A stretch of 24,615 nucleotides of DNA from Erysipelotrichaceae bacterium (GTDB taxonomy: Bacteria > Bacillota_I > Bacilli_A > Erysipelotrichales > Erysipelotrichaceae): assembly GCA_003520745.1 (NCBI GenBank), contig DOUE01000038.1, forward strand, positions 38,005 to 62,619, read 5' to 3'. The position numbers and the translations under genes were made by a program. This document shows, one piece after another, positions 1 through 8,178 of this stretch; within the stretch, counting starts at the first letter, position 1, and each line of letters opens with the position of its first letter. The notes under the pieces were generated by a model. It was not told where the DNA came from, did no database searches, and saw only the letters and a program-made list of their open reading frames with translations.

Positions 1-683
1 CAGCGCGGGGTGAGGATACGTTCGATGATGGGGTCGTTGGAGAGGTTGAGGAACATGACGACCTTTTCCATGACGCCGGTTTCTTCGAAACTGCGTTTGA
101 AAAAGTCGGCGACGTCGTTCTTGACGCCCATCGCGGCGAAGACGATGCCGAACTTCTTGCCTTCGTCCTTGGCGATGTTCGCCTGACGGACGATCTGCAC
201 CGCCAATTGGTTGTGGGGCAGACCGGAGCCGGAGAAGATCGGGAGTTTCTGACCGCGGATCAAGGTGTTCAATCCATCGATGGATGAAATCCCGGTGTTG
301 ATGTAGTTGCGCGGGTATTTACGGCAGACCGGGTTGAGGGATCTTCCGTTGATGTCCGCTTTTTTATCCGCATAGACATCGCCCAATCCGTCGATCGGTC
401 GACCGGCGCCATTGAAGATGCGTCCGAGGATTTCTCTGGAGAGACTGATTTCCATGGGGTGTCCCATCAACCGTGTCTTGGTGTTGGTTTTCGATAAACC
501 GGACGTCCCTTCGAAGACTTGGATGACCGCGCGGTTGCCGGTGATTTCGACGACACGTCCGTTACGTACGCTTCCGTCATCCAGCAAAAGTTCGACCACT
601 TCTTCAAAGCCGACATCGGGGACTTGGTCGATGACGACCAGGGGACCTCTGATTTCTTTTAATCCGACGATTTGCAGACTCAT
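1..683 (-). CDS. ntpB: V/A-type ATPase subunit B (partial, 3' end beyond window)
   Basis: This is the non-catalytic nucleotide-binding subunit of the cytoplasmic V1/A1 head, alternating with subunit A in a hexamer. Only the first 227 codons are present. Translation begins MSLQIVGLKEIRGPLVVI and contains the B-family stretches GHPMEISLSREILGRIFNG and LPIFSGSGLPHNQLA, the degenerate P-loop region that marks B rather than A. The visible part ends with ERILTPR, also typical of B. The ATG at 683 is preceded by a strong AAGGAGGG site that overlaps the stop codon of subunit A, so the two are probably translationally coupled. The gene is the last visible member of the ATPase operon; subunit D would be expected beyond the window edge. 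Confidence 0.95.
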   Translation of the reverse strand, partial: MSLQIVGLKEIRGPLVVIDQVPDVGFEEVVELLLDDGSVRNGRVVEITGNRAVIQVFEGTSGLSKTNTKTRLMGHPMEISLSREILGRIFNGAGRPIDGLGDVYADKKADINGRSLNPVCRKYPRNYINTGISSIDGLNTLIRGQKLPIFSGSGLPHNQLAVQIVRQANIAKDEGKKFGIVFAAMGVKNDVADFFKRSFEETGVMEKVVMFLNLSNDPIIERILTPR

Positions 684-694
684 GGGTACCCTCC

Positions 695-2446
695 TTACTG
701 TACGCTCGCCAAGGCGTCGTCGATCTTCTTGAAATAACCGTCAAGAAGTTCAAGGGCGCTGTTGGGGACGTCATATTTGATTTTGATCAATTCATCGAAG
801 ATACCGGTAACCAAGACGGCGCTGATGGTCCGCTTGGTCGCAAGGACTTTCAAACATTCCTGACGAAGGTAAGAAATCAGTTGAAGCATCTTGAACTGTT
901 TCTCAAAGGGTACGTAGGTGTCTTCGGGATGGAAGGCGTTTTGCTGAAGGAAGCCGACGCGGATGACGCGGGCTATTTCAAGGGTCAGTTTCTGGTCGTC
1001 GGGCAAAACGTCCGACCCGATCAGTTTGACGATTTCCATCAATTGGGTTTCTTCATGCAGGACGGACATCATTTCGGCACGCAGCGGGATGAAGCGACGG
1101 TCGACGTTGGTGTCGTACCAGCGTTTCAAATCGTCGAGGTATTCCGAGTATGAGATCGTCCAGTTGATGGCCGGGAAGTGGCGGGCATAGGCCAGCGACT
1201 TATCCAAGGCCCAGAAAGAGCGTACGAAACGCTTGGTGTTCTGCGTGACGGGTTCGGAAAAGTCCGCACCCTGCGGGGAGACGGCACCGATGATGGTGAC
1301 GGATCCCGGGTTTCCGCTAAGGGTTTCAACGAAACCCGCGCGTTCATAGAACTGGGAAATACGGGAAGGAAGATACGCGGGGAATCCTTCTTCCGCCGGC
1401 ATTTCTTCCAAACGACCTGAAATCTCACGCAAGGCTTCCGCCCAACGCGACGTACTGTCCGCCATGACGGCGACGTGGTAGCCCATGTCGCGATAGTATT
1501 CGGCCAAGGTGATTCCGGTATAGATGCTGGCTTCACGCGCCGCTACGGGCATGTTTGAGGTGTTGGCGATCAATACCGTACGGTCGGTCAGAGGTTTGTG
1601 GGATTTGGGGTCGACCAGCTCGGAGAATTCTTCCAATACCTGGGTCATTTCATTCCCGCGCTCGCCGCAACCGACATAGACGATGATGTCCGCGTCGCAC
1701 CACTTCGCCAGTTGGTGCTGGGTCATGGTCTTCCCTGCCCCGAATCCGCCCGGTACGGCGGCCGCGCCGCCTTTGGCGATGGGGAAGAAGGTGTCGATGA
1801 CGCGTTGTCCCGTGATCAAAGGCACGGAAATGACATGACGCTTGGTGACCGGACGCGCTTGGCGGATCGGCCATTTCTGGATCATCGTCAATTCATGGAC
1901 GACGCCGTATTTATCTTTGACTTGAAGGAGGACGTCGTTGAGGGTATGCATGCCGTCGTCGAGTTTCGCGACGACCACCCCGTCGAGTCCGACCGGGATC
2001 ATGAAGCGGTGCTGGATCAAGGACGTCTCGGGGCAGGTGGCGAAAATGTGGCCGGATTCGACCGTATCGCCGACCTTCACGGTAAACGTGACATCCCAGG
2101 GTTTCGTCGTATTCAAGGTCGCGATGCCGCGTCCTTCGGTGACATACATGCCGAATTTCTCGGCCATTTCTTTGAGGGGTCGTTCGATCCCGTCGAAGAT
2201 GTTGGTGAGGATGCCCGGACCCAGGATCGCATTCAACGGCGAACCGCTGGAAAGGACGGGTTCCCCGACCTTTAATCCCGTGGTCGATTCATAAACCTGG
2301 ATCGTCGCATACACGTCGTCGATCCCGATGACTTCGCCTAATAATTCTTTCTTTCCGACATAGACCATTTCCAGCATCTGTAGATCGCTGGCGTCTTTGA
2401 TTTTCACAACCGGTCCGTTGATCGAATAGATGACATTTTGACTCAT
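695..2446 (-). CDS. ntpA: V/A-type ATPase catalytic subunit A
   Basis: Catalytic subunit that hydrolyses or makes ATP in the V1/A1 head. At 583 residues it has the usual family length. The P-loop is GGFGAGKT (residues 233-240), followed by the GERGNEM motif near 261-267 carrying the expected catalytic glutamate, and the MADSTSRWAEALREISGRL segment. The roughly 90-residue non-homologous insertion that separates A subunits from F-type beta subunits is present at about residues 110-200. The ATG at 2446 has AAGAAGG upstream, 15 bases after the stop of subunit E. The fit to the family is complete; F-type beta is excluded by length and by the insertion. Confidence 0.97.
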   Translation of the reverse strand: MSQNVIYSINGPVVKIKDASDLQMLEMVYVGKKELLGEVIGIDDVYATIQVYESTTGLKVGEPVLSSGSPLNAILGPGILTNIFDGIERPLKEMAEKFGMYVTEGRGIATLNTTKPWDVTFTVKVGDTVESGHIFATCPETSLIQHRFMIPVGLDGVVVAKLDDGMHTLNDVLLQVKDKYGVVHELTMIQKWPIRQARPVTKRHVISVPLITGQRVIDTFFPIAKGGAAAVPGGFGAGKTMTQHQLAKWCDADIIVYVGCGERGNEMTQVLEEFSELVDPKSHKPLTDRTVLIANTSNMPVAAREASIYTGITLAEYYRDMGYHVAVMADSTSRWAEALREISGRLEEMPAEEGFPAYLPSRISQFYERAGFVETLSGNPGSVTIIGAVSPQGADFSEPVTQNTKRFVRSFWALDKSLAYARHFPAINWTISYSEYLDDLKRWYDTNVDRRFIPLRAEMMSVLHEETQLMEIVKLIGSDVLPDDQKLTLEIARVIRVGFLQQNAFHPEDTYVPFEKQFKMLQLISYLRQECLKVLATKRTISAVLVTGIFDELIKIKYDVPNSALELLDGYFKKIDDALASVQ

Positions 2447-2461
2447 ATCGTACCTTCTTTC

Positions 2462-3052
2462 TTAGAGGACCAGTTTGGAATGGTTGAAGAACCATTCGCG
2501 TTGGGAGTGGAGGCGGTTATCGAACGTATCGTCGATTTCCAGTCGCTTGTTTTCGCTTACCAAAAGGAAACCGCCGATATGGATCAGATCGCTCACCGAC
2601 ACTTCATAGTCCAGCGATAGATCGCGTAAGATTCTCTTGAACAATTCGACGTCGCGCGCCTTGACTAGCAAGGTGGCTTTCCCGAGATCGCCGCGTTCAC
2701 TGAGTTTCTGCAGTTTATCGCGGCTGTATCCTTCGTATTCCGTTCCGCCGACGAACGTCATCAAGTCGTTTTGGACATCCTCAAAGAGCGCGTCGACCAA
2801 TTCGGCACGCCGTTTCAATAAGTCGTGCTTGACCTTCCATTTCGCCTGCGATTCGTTCTGAATCAAATTACTGCGCAATTCGTGCAGTTCTTGTTCTTTA
2901 AAAATGGCGGCTTCCTCTTCCGCTTTATTGCGGATGGTCGCCAGGATATCGCGTCGCTGCGTTTCCATGTCCCATTGCAGGTCATGGAGTTGTTCTTGTG
3001 TCTTCGCATCGATTTCCAAGATCAGGCGTTGCGCGATTTGTTCTTTTTCCAA
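2462..3052 (-). CDS. ntpE: V/A-type ATPase peripheral stalk subunit E
   Basis: Peripheral stalk subunit that, with the H/G-type subunit, holds the head against the membrane stator. The N-terminal half is charged and helical (many Glu, Gln, Lys, e.g. NKAEEEAAIFKEQELHELR), and the C-terminal half is a globular domain containing IHIGGFLLVSENKRLEIDDTF, close to the E-family signature of a Gly-Gly turn followed by a basic strand and NRL. I place the start at a TTG at 3052 because a perfect AGGTGA lies five bases before it. A GTG at 3061 would add three residues but has no good ribosome site. The gene begins at the end of subunit F. Confidence 0.88.
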   Translation of the reverse strand: MEKEQIAQRLILEIDAKTQEQLHDLQWDMETQRRDILATIRNKAEEEAAIFKEQELHELRSNLIQNESQAKWKVKHDLLKRRAELVDALFEDVQNDLMTFVGGTEYEGYSRDKLQKLSERGDLGKATLLVKARDVELFKRILRDLSLDYEVSVSDLIHIGGFLLVSENKRLEIDDTFDNRLHSQREWFFNHSKLVL

Positions 3053-3062
3053 TGGGTTCACC

Positions 3063-3371
3063 TCAGATCTTTATGCCGATGGCTTCACTAATGTATTTGT
3101 CGATGGTCTCCCCGATTTTCGCCGAACCGTGACGATCCGGGATTTCCACGATTAAAGGACGCTGCATCCGGAGCTTCTTTTCGGCGATGACTTCCGGACA
3201 GGTGCTGATGCACAAGGTCGTCATCAATACGATGGCGATTTCCGGGTCGGCGATCGCGCGGTCGAGCTCGTTGAGCACTTCCGTACGCGTGTGGGCGACC
3301 ACCCCTTCGATCCCCGCCAATCGCATTCCCATTCGGGTATCGGTATTGTCGCTGATCACGAAGAATTTCAT
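3063..3371 (-). CDS. ntpG: V/A-type ATPase central stalk subunit F
   Basis: Small central-stalk subunit (NtpG in Enterococcus hirae naming, subunit F in general V/A naming) that binds subunit D and can modulate ATPase activity. The 102 residues match family length. They form an alternating alpha/beta fold with an N-terminal FFVISDNTDTRMGMRLAGI strand-helix unit and the diagnostic RPLIVEIPDRHG motif near residue 80. It starts four bases after the stop of subunit K, and no convincing Shine-Dalgarno precedes the ATG, so translation probably depends on ribosomes arriving from K. It stops in UGA. Confidence 0.93.
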   Translation of the reverse strand: MKFFVISDNTDTRMGMRLAGIEGVVAHTRTEVLNELDRAIADPEIAIVLMTTLCISTCPEVIAEKKLRMQRPLIVEIPDRHGSAKIGETIDKYISEAIGIKI

Positions 3372-3375
3372 GGGG

Positions 3376-3822
3376 CTAGAGTTTGTTGATGATCAAGATG
3401 GAGATCAGCAATCCGTAGATGGCGACCCCTTCGGCCAAGGCGACGAAGATCATCGCTTTACCGAAGTTCTCGGGGTTTTCGGAAATCGCGCCGATGGCGG
3501 CGGGAGCGGCCGCGGCGACGGCGAAACCGGCACCCAGGGCTGATGCGCTGGTGGAAATGGCGGCGGCGAGGAAGCCCATCCCTTGGGCGAAGGATCCTGC
3601 GAAGGACGTCGTTTCCGCGACTTCTTCAGCGGCGAACGCGACCAAACCACCCAATTGGAAGACGATGACGCTCAAGAACGCGGCCGCGAACAGGCAAACC
3701 TGCAAGACGACACGGAACTTGGCGTTTTTGGCATTCACTTTGCCTTGAAGAACGGGGATGATGGGAAGTGAAATCAGAGCGATGATCGCCAACGGGGCGA
3801 CGATTTCGAAAAAGTTTAACAT
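3376..3822 (-). CDS. ntpK: V/A-type ATPase membrane rotor subunit K (proteolipid)
   Basis: Rotor-ring subunit carrying ions through the membrane. It has 148 residues with four predicted membrane segments at about 5-26, 38-65, 80-108 and 121-146. Only the last two look like the conserved c-ring hairpin: Gly/Ala-rich helix, polar turn with ISENPE, then ALAEGVAIYG with the ion-binding carboxylate at Glu131. The first pair is not an obvious repeat of that hairpin and has no matching buried carboxylate. At the position of the E. hirae sodium ligand Gln110 this protein has Val102, and Glu131 is followed by Gly rather than Ser/Thr, which suggests protons rather than Na+; that is inference. A strong AGGAGG precedes the ATG. 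Confidence 0.92.
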   Translation of the reverse strand: MLNFFEIVAPLAIIALISLPIIPVLQGKVNAKNAKFRVVLQVCLFAAAFLSVIVFQLGGLVAFAAEEVAETTSFAGSFAQGMGFLAAAISTSASALGAGFAVAAAAPAAIGAISENPENFGKAMIFVALAEGVAIYGLLISILIINKL

Positions 3823-3838
3823 AGGTTTCCTCCTGGTT

Positions 3839-5665
3839 TTAGTTTTGCATGTTGGTAGGGACGTATTTCTTGCCCCCGCCTTCGAAATAACGGCTGAACA
3901 TCTCGTAATATTCTAGACGCAGGGTTTGGATCCCTACGATCAACCCTTCCAAGCCGATGACGAACAAGTTCCCGATGATCAAAGTGACGATGCCGAACTT
4001 GCCGGTCATCCCTTCCAAGACGGTGACGACGATCATCATCCCCGCATGGGACATGACGAATCCGCCGACACGCAGGAAGGACATCGAATTGGTCATGAAA
4101 CTCAAGATGACTTCGAAGAGTTCGAAGAAACTTTCGATCAGATAACCGACCCACCCTTCATGCGGCTTGACTTGAAGTTTCGCGATGAGGTTTTTAAGCG
4201 GAACGCGGAAGAGGATGATGACTAGCGGGACAATCAGGAACAAGCCGATCGTGAACGGATTCGCCACGTTGATCTTAAGTCCCATTTGAAGCGCGACCCC
4301 GAACAGAATCGATCCGTAGAAGATCCATCCTGCGATGCCGTTTTGGCTAAAGAGGGCGTCGCCGTAGTTTTTACGTTTGAACTGAAGAACGATATTGATG
4401 GTCATGGACAAGAGGATCAAGATGGCCCCCAACGCGATCGCCGCGCCAAGCAGAGGCATCGTGAATTCAGGTTCCATGACATGGATGGGTTTGGATTCAA
4501 AGCCCAAGGCTTGATACATCGGATTCAGGAGTTCTTCGTTCCCGAAGACCGATCCGTACAAGGTACCGAAGATCATCGACGAGAAGCCGATCCGATGGAC
4601 GATCCCCCAGAGTTTGCCTTTGGATTTCCGATAGAGGAACCACCCGATGACGACCAAGAGGAATCCTTGTCCCAAATCCCCGAACATGATGCCGAATAAC
4701 AAGGCATAGGTGACGGAGACATAGAAGGTCGGGTCGAATTCGCCGTAATGGGGTAAGCCGTACATTTCGACGAAGAGTTCGAAGGGCTGGGCGAACCAGT
4801 TGTTTCTCAGGACGGTCGGAGGTTCGAGGCCTTCTTCCAATCCCGCCGGGAAATCCTGGATGACCACGTCGGTCATCTCCCCGAACATCGTCTTGTATTT
4901 CTTCACGCGCCGTTGCGGTACGAAGCCGGTGATGACGGCGGTCTTATCGAAGAGCGCGATGTACTTGTAGTACTTGCGAAGATCCGCACAGTGCTTCACA
5001 TACCCATAGATTTTCCCAAGCACGGATTCACAGTCGAAGACCAATTGCTTTTCATCCACTTTCGGGATGGCGATGGGCTCATAGAAGAGACTGTCGAAGA
5101 GTTTCGCGACTTCCGTCTTGTTTTCATTGAGCGTGACGTAGAACACCCAGGCATAGTGGTTGTTTTTCGATAGGATGGTCGCCGCGTAGCGTTTTTCATC
5201 GTGCAGCGGGAGTTTCGACAAGCTGCTGATCGGTAAACGCCCGAAATTCACGGCCGTATACTTTGTATGGTTCAGCGCGTCGATGTTGAATTCGCGAAGC
5301 TTGGTTAGCGCATCTTTATCTTCTTTGGTCAGCGAGGATTGGTTCATCAACGTTTCGTTGATTTTCTCATAGTTGTTTTCGACTTGCGTCAGGTACGCTT
5401 CGATTTCATCGTTGGTGAAGGTCGTCACGCCGTCGAACGTGCACATCAGTTCGGAATGCAGACTCCGGATGATGCTTTCGATCCGGTTGAGATAGTCCGC
5501 ATAGGTGCTATCTTCCGGAAGGAGTTCCCCGCCGTTCCCGTCGTTGACCACATGGGACGCAAGTTCCGCATGCAGGTCGCGGGTGGAGAACGCGGTCAAC
5601 AGGATTTTCTCGATGTTTTCTTTCGAACCGGCCAAACGTAAGAGCCGCATTTTCTCAATTGCCAT
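3839..5665 (-). CDS. ntpI: V/A-type ATPase membrane stator subunit I (a-subunit)
   Basis: Large stator subunit with ion half-channels facing the K ring. It has 608 residues: a soluble N-terminal domain to about residue 300, then a membrane domain with roughly seven or eight hydrophobic helices. The membrane domain opens with FGIMFGDLGQG, a family hallmark. The essential arginine is in SFLRVGGFVMSHAGM (Arg532), as in other V/A-type a subunits. The C-terminus has the expected LEGLIVGIQTLRLEYYEMFS stretch. The ATG at 5665 follows an AAGAAGGTG site, 15 bases after subunit C. Family length and motifs are normal. Confidence 0.96.
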   Translation of the reverse strand: MAIEKMRLLRLAGSKENIEKILLTAFSTRDLHAELASHVVNDGNGGELLPEDSTYADYLNRIESIIRSLHSELMCTFDGVTTFTNDEIEAYLTQVENNYEKINETLMNQSSLTKEDKDALTKLREFNIDALNHTKYTAVNFGRLPISSLSKLPLHDEKRYAATILSKNNHYAWVFYVTLNENKTEVAKLFDSLFYEPIAIPKVDEKQLVFDCESVLGKIYGYVKHCADLRKYYKYIALFDKTAVITGFVPQRRVKKYKTMFGEMTDVVIQDFPAGLEEGLEPPTVLRNNWFAQPFELFVEMYGLPHYGEFDPTFYVSVTYALLFGIMFGDLGQGFLLVVIGWFLYRKSKGKLWGIVHRIGFSSMIFGTLYGSVFGNEELLNPMYQALGFESKPIHVMEPEFTMPLLGAAIALGAILILLSMTINIVLQFKRKNYGDALFSQNGIAGWIFYGSILFGVALQMGLKINVANPFTIGLFLIVPLVIILFRVPLKNLIAKLQVKPHEGWVGYLIESFFELFEVILSFMTNSMSFLRVGGFVMSHAGMMIVVTVLEGMTGKFGIVTLIIGNLFVIGLEGLIVGIQTLRLEYYEMFSRYFEGGGKKYVPTNMQN

Positions 5666-5680
5666 TTTACACCTTCTTTT

Positions 5681-6721
5681 CTAGTAGATCAGCAGTTTGC
5701 TGATCTTGTCGATCTCGACGTTGTACCGCACGCCTTCGATGATATCGATGATGTTCTGGATTTCGATTTCCAACAACCCGAGGAAAGCCACCAGGATCAA
5801 GTCCGGATTGGACGAGAACCGAATGATATGCTTGTTCAGGTTATAATGGATCGCATCCGTATGGTACTCGATGAAAACGAAATTCTTATCGTCGATATAG
5901 TTCTTATAGGCGGATTCGGAAACTCTCTGAAGGAAGGTCTCCGCATCGCAGGTTTCGATCCACTCGATCAACTTCTTCTTTGGGATGCGCTCGAAGGTCG
6001 GGTTCAATACTTTTTCGATTTCTTCAGGCGATGCCTTATAGTACTTTTTCAAACGATAGATTTTCGTGACGTTATCCAATTCGATTTGCGTATTGAAGAT
6101 TTCCTTCATCTGTTTTTTGATGTCGCCCGAGAATTCTTTCTCGATGATGGCGTTGACTTGTTGGTAGTAGACCGCCTTCAATGCGACTTCACAGACCGTA
6201 TAATCGAAATCATCGTTGCTTTTCGGACGATATGGTTTCAATGCTTCGTAGTAGACCGTATTTTTCAGCACTTCCAATAATTGGTCGTAATCCGTTGCGA
6301 CGACCAGTTTTTCAAGATCGAAAGACGTATATTTCCCGGCGAAGATCGGCATTTGCGCAATCTGGGTGGAACGGTCTTTGTCGTTGAACGCACGGATCGT
6401 GACAAGGATTTGTTTGATTTCGATAAGATAGATCCCGTATTTATAGAAACTGCTTTTGGCGGTATCGCCATATCGGATCAACTGTAGGAAAATCAGGAAG
6501 AATCGCTGACGGATCAACATTTCCAAATGACCGCGATGGATCGAGTGTTCGTTGATTCCGGTCAGGATATCCCTATATCCGGTCTCGTTTTTCAGATAAG
6601 CGGCGATTTCGTTGACCGATCGCCGGCGTAGCAGCTCTTGATAATCGGTTTCCTTCAGTCGTTTTCCGTACATCGCTTTGGCTTTCGAGGCCATCGCGTT
6701 ACTGGAGAAGGAACCTGACAT
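5681..6721 (-). CDS. ntpC: V/A-type ATPase subunit C (AC39/d family)
   Basis: Funnel-shaped socket subunit linking the central stalk to the K ring. The 346-residue protein is all-helical and soluble by eye, of typical length for the AC39/NtpC family, and begins with a family-like segment rich in Ala and Lys (NAMASKAKAMYGKRL). It contains the repeated pattern of short helices ending in LLEIEIQNIIDIIEG near the C-terminus, which is common at the end of these proteins. The ATG at 6721 has AAGGAGGG upstream. The unusual feature is location: it sits second in the operon, before I and K, whereas in Enterococcus and Clostridium it follows E. Confidence 0.9.
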   Translation of the reverse strand: MSGSFSSNAMASKAKAMYGKRLKETDYQELLRRRSVNEIAAYLKNETGYRDILTGINEHSIHRGHLEMLIRQRFFLIFLQLIRYGDTAKSSFYKYGIYLIEIKQILVTIRAFNDKDRSTQIAQMPIFAGKYTSFDLEKLVVATDYDQLLEVLKNTVYYEALKPYRPKSNDDFDYTVCEVALKAVYYQQVNAIIEKEFSGDIKKQMKEIFNTQIELDNVTKIYRLKKYYKASPEEIEKVLNPTFERIPKKKLIEWIETCDAETFLQRVSESAYKNYIDDKNFVFIEYHTDAIHYNLNKHIIRFSSNPDLILVAFLGLLEIEIQNIIDIIEGVRYNVEIDKISKLLIY

Positions 6722-6745
6722 GTCGCACCCTCCTTGTTCGATTCG

Positions 6746-7060
6746 CTATTCTTGATTGAGACAACGCTCTAGGATCTCCTTACGCCATGTTTCCCGCTGT
6801 TTGGCGAACGATTCTTCCAGCGTAACCAACGATGCCGCATAGGCGCGGGATTGTTCTTGCCGAGCCGCGAACAATTGTTGGGCTAGTTTCCCCTTTTCAT
6901 GCTCGACGAAATGTTTCGCGGTGTTCCAAACCTCTTCCTCGACGCGAACTTTATCGAGTTGGACTTGCTTGAGGACTTGCCTTGACGTTTCTTCGGCATT
7001 CTGCAGTTTTTCTTGCGCCGCCAAGTCGGCAGCGATAATTCGACGGATAATTCCTTCCAA
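6746..7060 (-). CDS. V/A-type ATPase H-like peripheral stalk subunit (TTG start)
   Basis: First gene of the ATPase operon. The 104-residue product is strongly charged, lacks membrane segments, and looks like one long coiled coil (Glu, Gln, Lys and Ala repeating from residue 10 onward), as expected for the H/G stalk partner of subunit E (NtpF position in E. hirae). The reading frame stays open for 52 more codons upstream, but the best start is the TTG at 7060, placed five bases after a perfect AAGGAGGTG. The promoter lies only about 28 bases further up, inside the open extension. The assignment rests on size, coiled coil and operon position rather than on a crisp motif. Confidence 0.75.
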   Translation of the reverse strand: MEGIIRRIIAADLAAQEKLQNAEETSRQVLKQVQLDKVRVEEEVWNTAKHFVEHEKGKLAQQLFAARQEQSRAYAASLVTLEESFAKQRETWRKEILERCLNQE

Positions 7061-7087
7061 AGGGACACCTCCTTGAATGACTATAAA

Positions 7088-7116
7088 AGTATACTCCCAT
7101 AAAATGGCATTTTCAA
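7088..7116 (-). promoter_or_regulatory. Sigma-A promoter of the V/A-ATPase operon
   Basis: On the minus strand TTGAAA (7116-7111) is followed after exactly 17 bases by TATACT (7093-7088). Each box is five of six to the sigma-A consensus. Predicted transcription start is near 7081, giving a leader of about 20 bases that holds little more than the AAGGAGGTG site of the first ATPase gene. The leader is too short for a riboswitch. Confidence 0.85.
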
Positions 7117-7217
7117 TAAAAGTATCTTCGTTTAGCCATGAATTTGTGAATGTATCAAGTAATGGTACATAGAATTCAAGTTTAGTTGTGATACAACACC
7201 TATTATTAACAACCATA

Positions 7218-7243
7218 GGAAAAGGAAGCCCGCTAAGGCTCCC
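7218..7243 (-). terminator. Rho-independent terminator of the opp operon
   Basis: Minus-strand stem GGGAGCC / GGCTTCC with a six-base loop (7243-7224), one G-U pair, followed by TTTTCC. It begins six bases after the oppF stop codon and separates the peptide permease from the ATPase operon. Confidence 0.85.
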
Positions 7244-7248
7244 TTTGA

Positions 7249-8178
7249 TTACTTCAATAGCTCTCTGTATTGCTCCAACTCAGGCTCGTTGGCCCAAACG
7301 AAGTGACCCGGCGTGATTTCCACAAACGAAGGTTGGTGGACGCTGTAGTCATGAAGATTCTCAGTATAGACCATTAGTTCTTTGGCTTTTTCACTGATCG
7401 GATCCGGCATCGGCACGGCCGACAACAAGGAACGTGTATACGGATGAAGCGGATGCAGGAACAAATCGGCGGTGTTCGCCAATTCGACGATGCGTCCAAG
7501 GTGGATGACGGCGATACGGTCGGAGATGAAACGCACGACGGAAAGGTCATGGGCGATGAACAGATAGGTCAGCCCCTTTTCTTCCTGCAGCGCCTTCATC
7601 AGGTTGAGTACCTGCGCACGGATCGAAACGTCAAGGGCGGAAATCGGTTCGTCGGCGATGATGAGCTTCGGTTCCATGATCATGGCGCGTGCAATCCCGA
7701 TACGCTGACGTTGTCCGCCTGAGAATTCATGCGGATAACGGGTGACGTGTTCTTGCAGCAAACCGACTTCGGCCAATGACTTAACAACTTTTTCCTTGCG
7801 TTCTTCCTGCGACTTGAACATCTTAAAGTTGACCAAGCCTTCGGAAATGATATAGTCGATCGTCGCGCGTTCGTTGAGGGACGTGGCGGGATCTTGGAAG
7901 ATCATCTGGATGTTCTTGATGACTTGACGGTCTTCTTCGGCGGAAAGCTTCTCGTTGATGACTTTCCCTTCGAAGATGATCTTACCTTTGGATGTCGGAT
8001 TGATACGGATGATCGAACGTCCGATCGTCGTTTTTCCGGAACCGGATTCTCCGACGAGGGCGAACGTTTCACCTTTGTAAATATCGAAATTCGCGTCGCG
8101 GACGGCGATGAAGCGTCCCTTCCCTTTCGGGAAACTGACTTCGAGGTCGCGGACGGATAAAATGACTTCGCGTTCCAT
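7249..8178 (-). CDS. oppF: Oligopeptide ABC transporter ATP-binding protein OppF/AmiF
   Basis: Second ATPase of a peptide importer, working as a heterodimer with OppD on the cytoplasmic face. Of 309 residues, the P-loop GESGSGKT is at 43-50, followed by the Q-loop in MIFQDPATSLN, the signature SGGQRQRIGIARAM and Walker B LIIADEPISALDVS. The C-terminal tail ends with ITPGHFVWANEPE, which resembles streptococcal AmiF and lacks the four-cysteine iron-sulfur motif found in many OppF/DppF proteins. Its ATG overlaps the stop of oppD (TAATG), so coupling is likely. It closes the operon, with the terminator just downstream. Confidence 0.95.
   Translation of the reverse strand: MEREVILSVRDLEVSFPKGKGRFIAVRDANFDIYKGETFALVGESGSGKTTIGRSIIRINPTSKGKIIFEGKVINEKLSAEEDRQVIKNIQMIFQDPATSLNERATIDYIISEGLVNFKMFKSQEERKEKVVKSLAEVGLLQEHVTRYPHEFSGGQRQRIGIARAMIMEPKLIIADEPISALDVSIRAQVLNLMKALQEEKGLTYLFIAHDLSVVRFISDRIAVIHLGRIVELANTADLFLHPLHPYTRSLLSAVPMPDPISEKAKELMVYTENLHDYSVHQPSFVEITPGHFVWANEPELEQYRELLK

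Noticed and set aside
1598..2275. Plus-strand open frame of 225 codons opposite ATPase subunit A
   Set aside because: Lies wholly antisense to a clear ntpA, has no ribosome site, and its Asp/Arg/Gly-rich composition is the mirror of the codon pattern of the real gene.
7144..7197. TTGTGAA half-site and the GTTGTGATACAAC inverted repeat ahead of the ATPase promoter
   Set aside because: Only a single Rex-like half and a short palindrome well upstream of the -35; too little to call an operator.
7061..7216. Fifty-two-codon N-terminal extension of the first ATPase gene
   Set aside because: The extension contains the promoter and the Shine-Dalgarno of the TTG start, and its sequence is not coiled coil like the rest.
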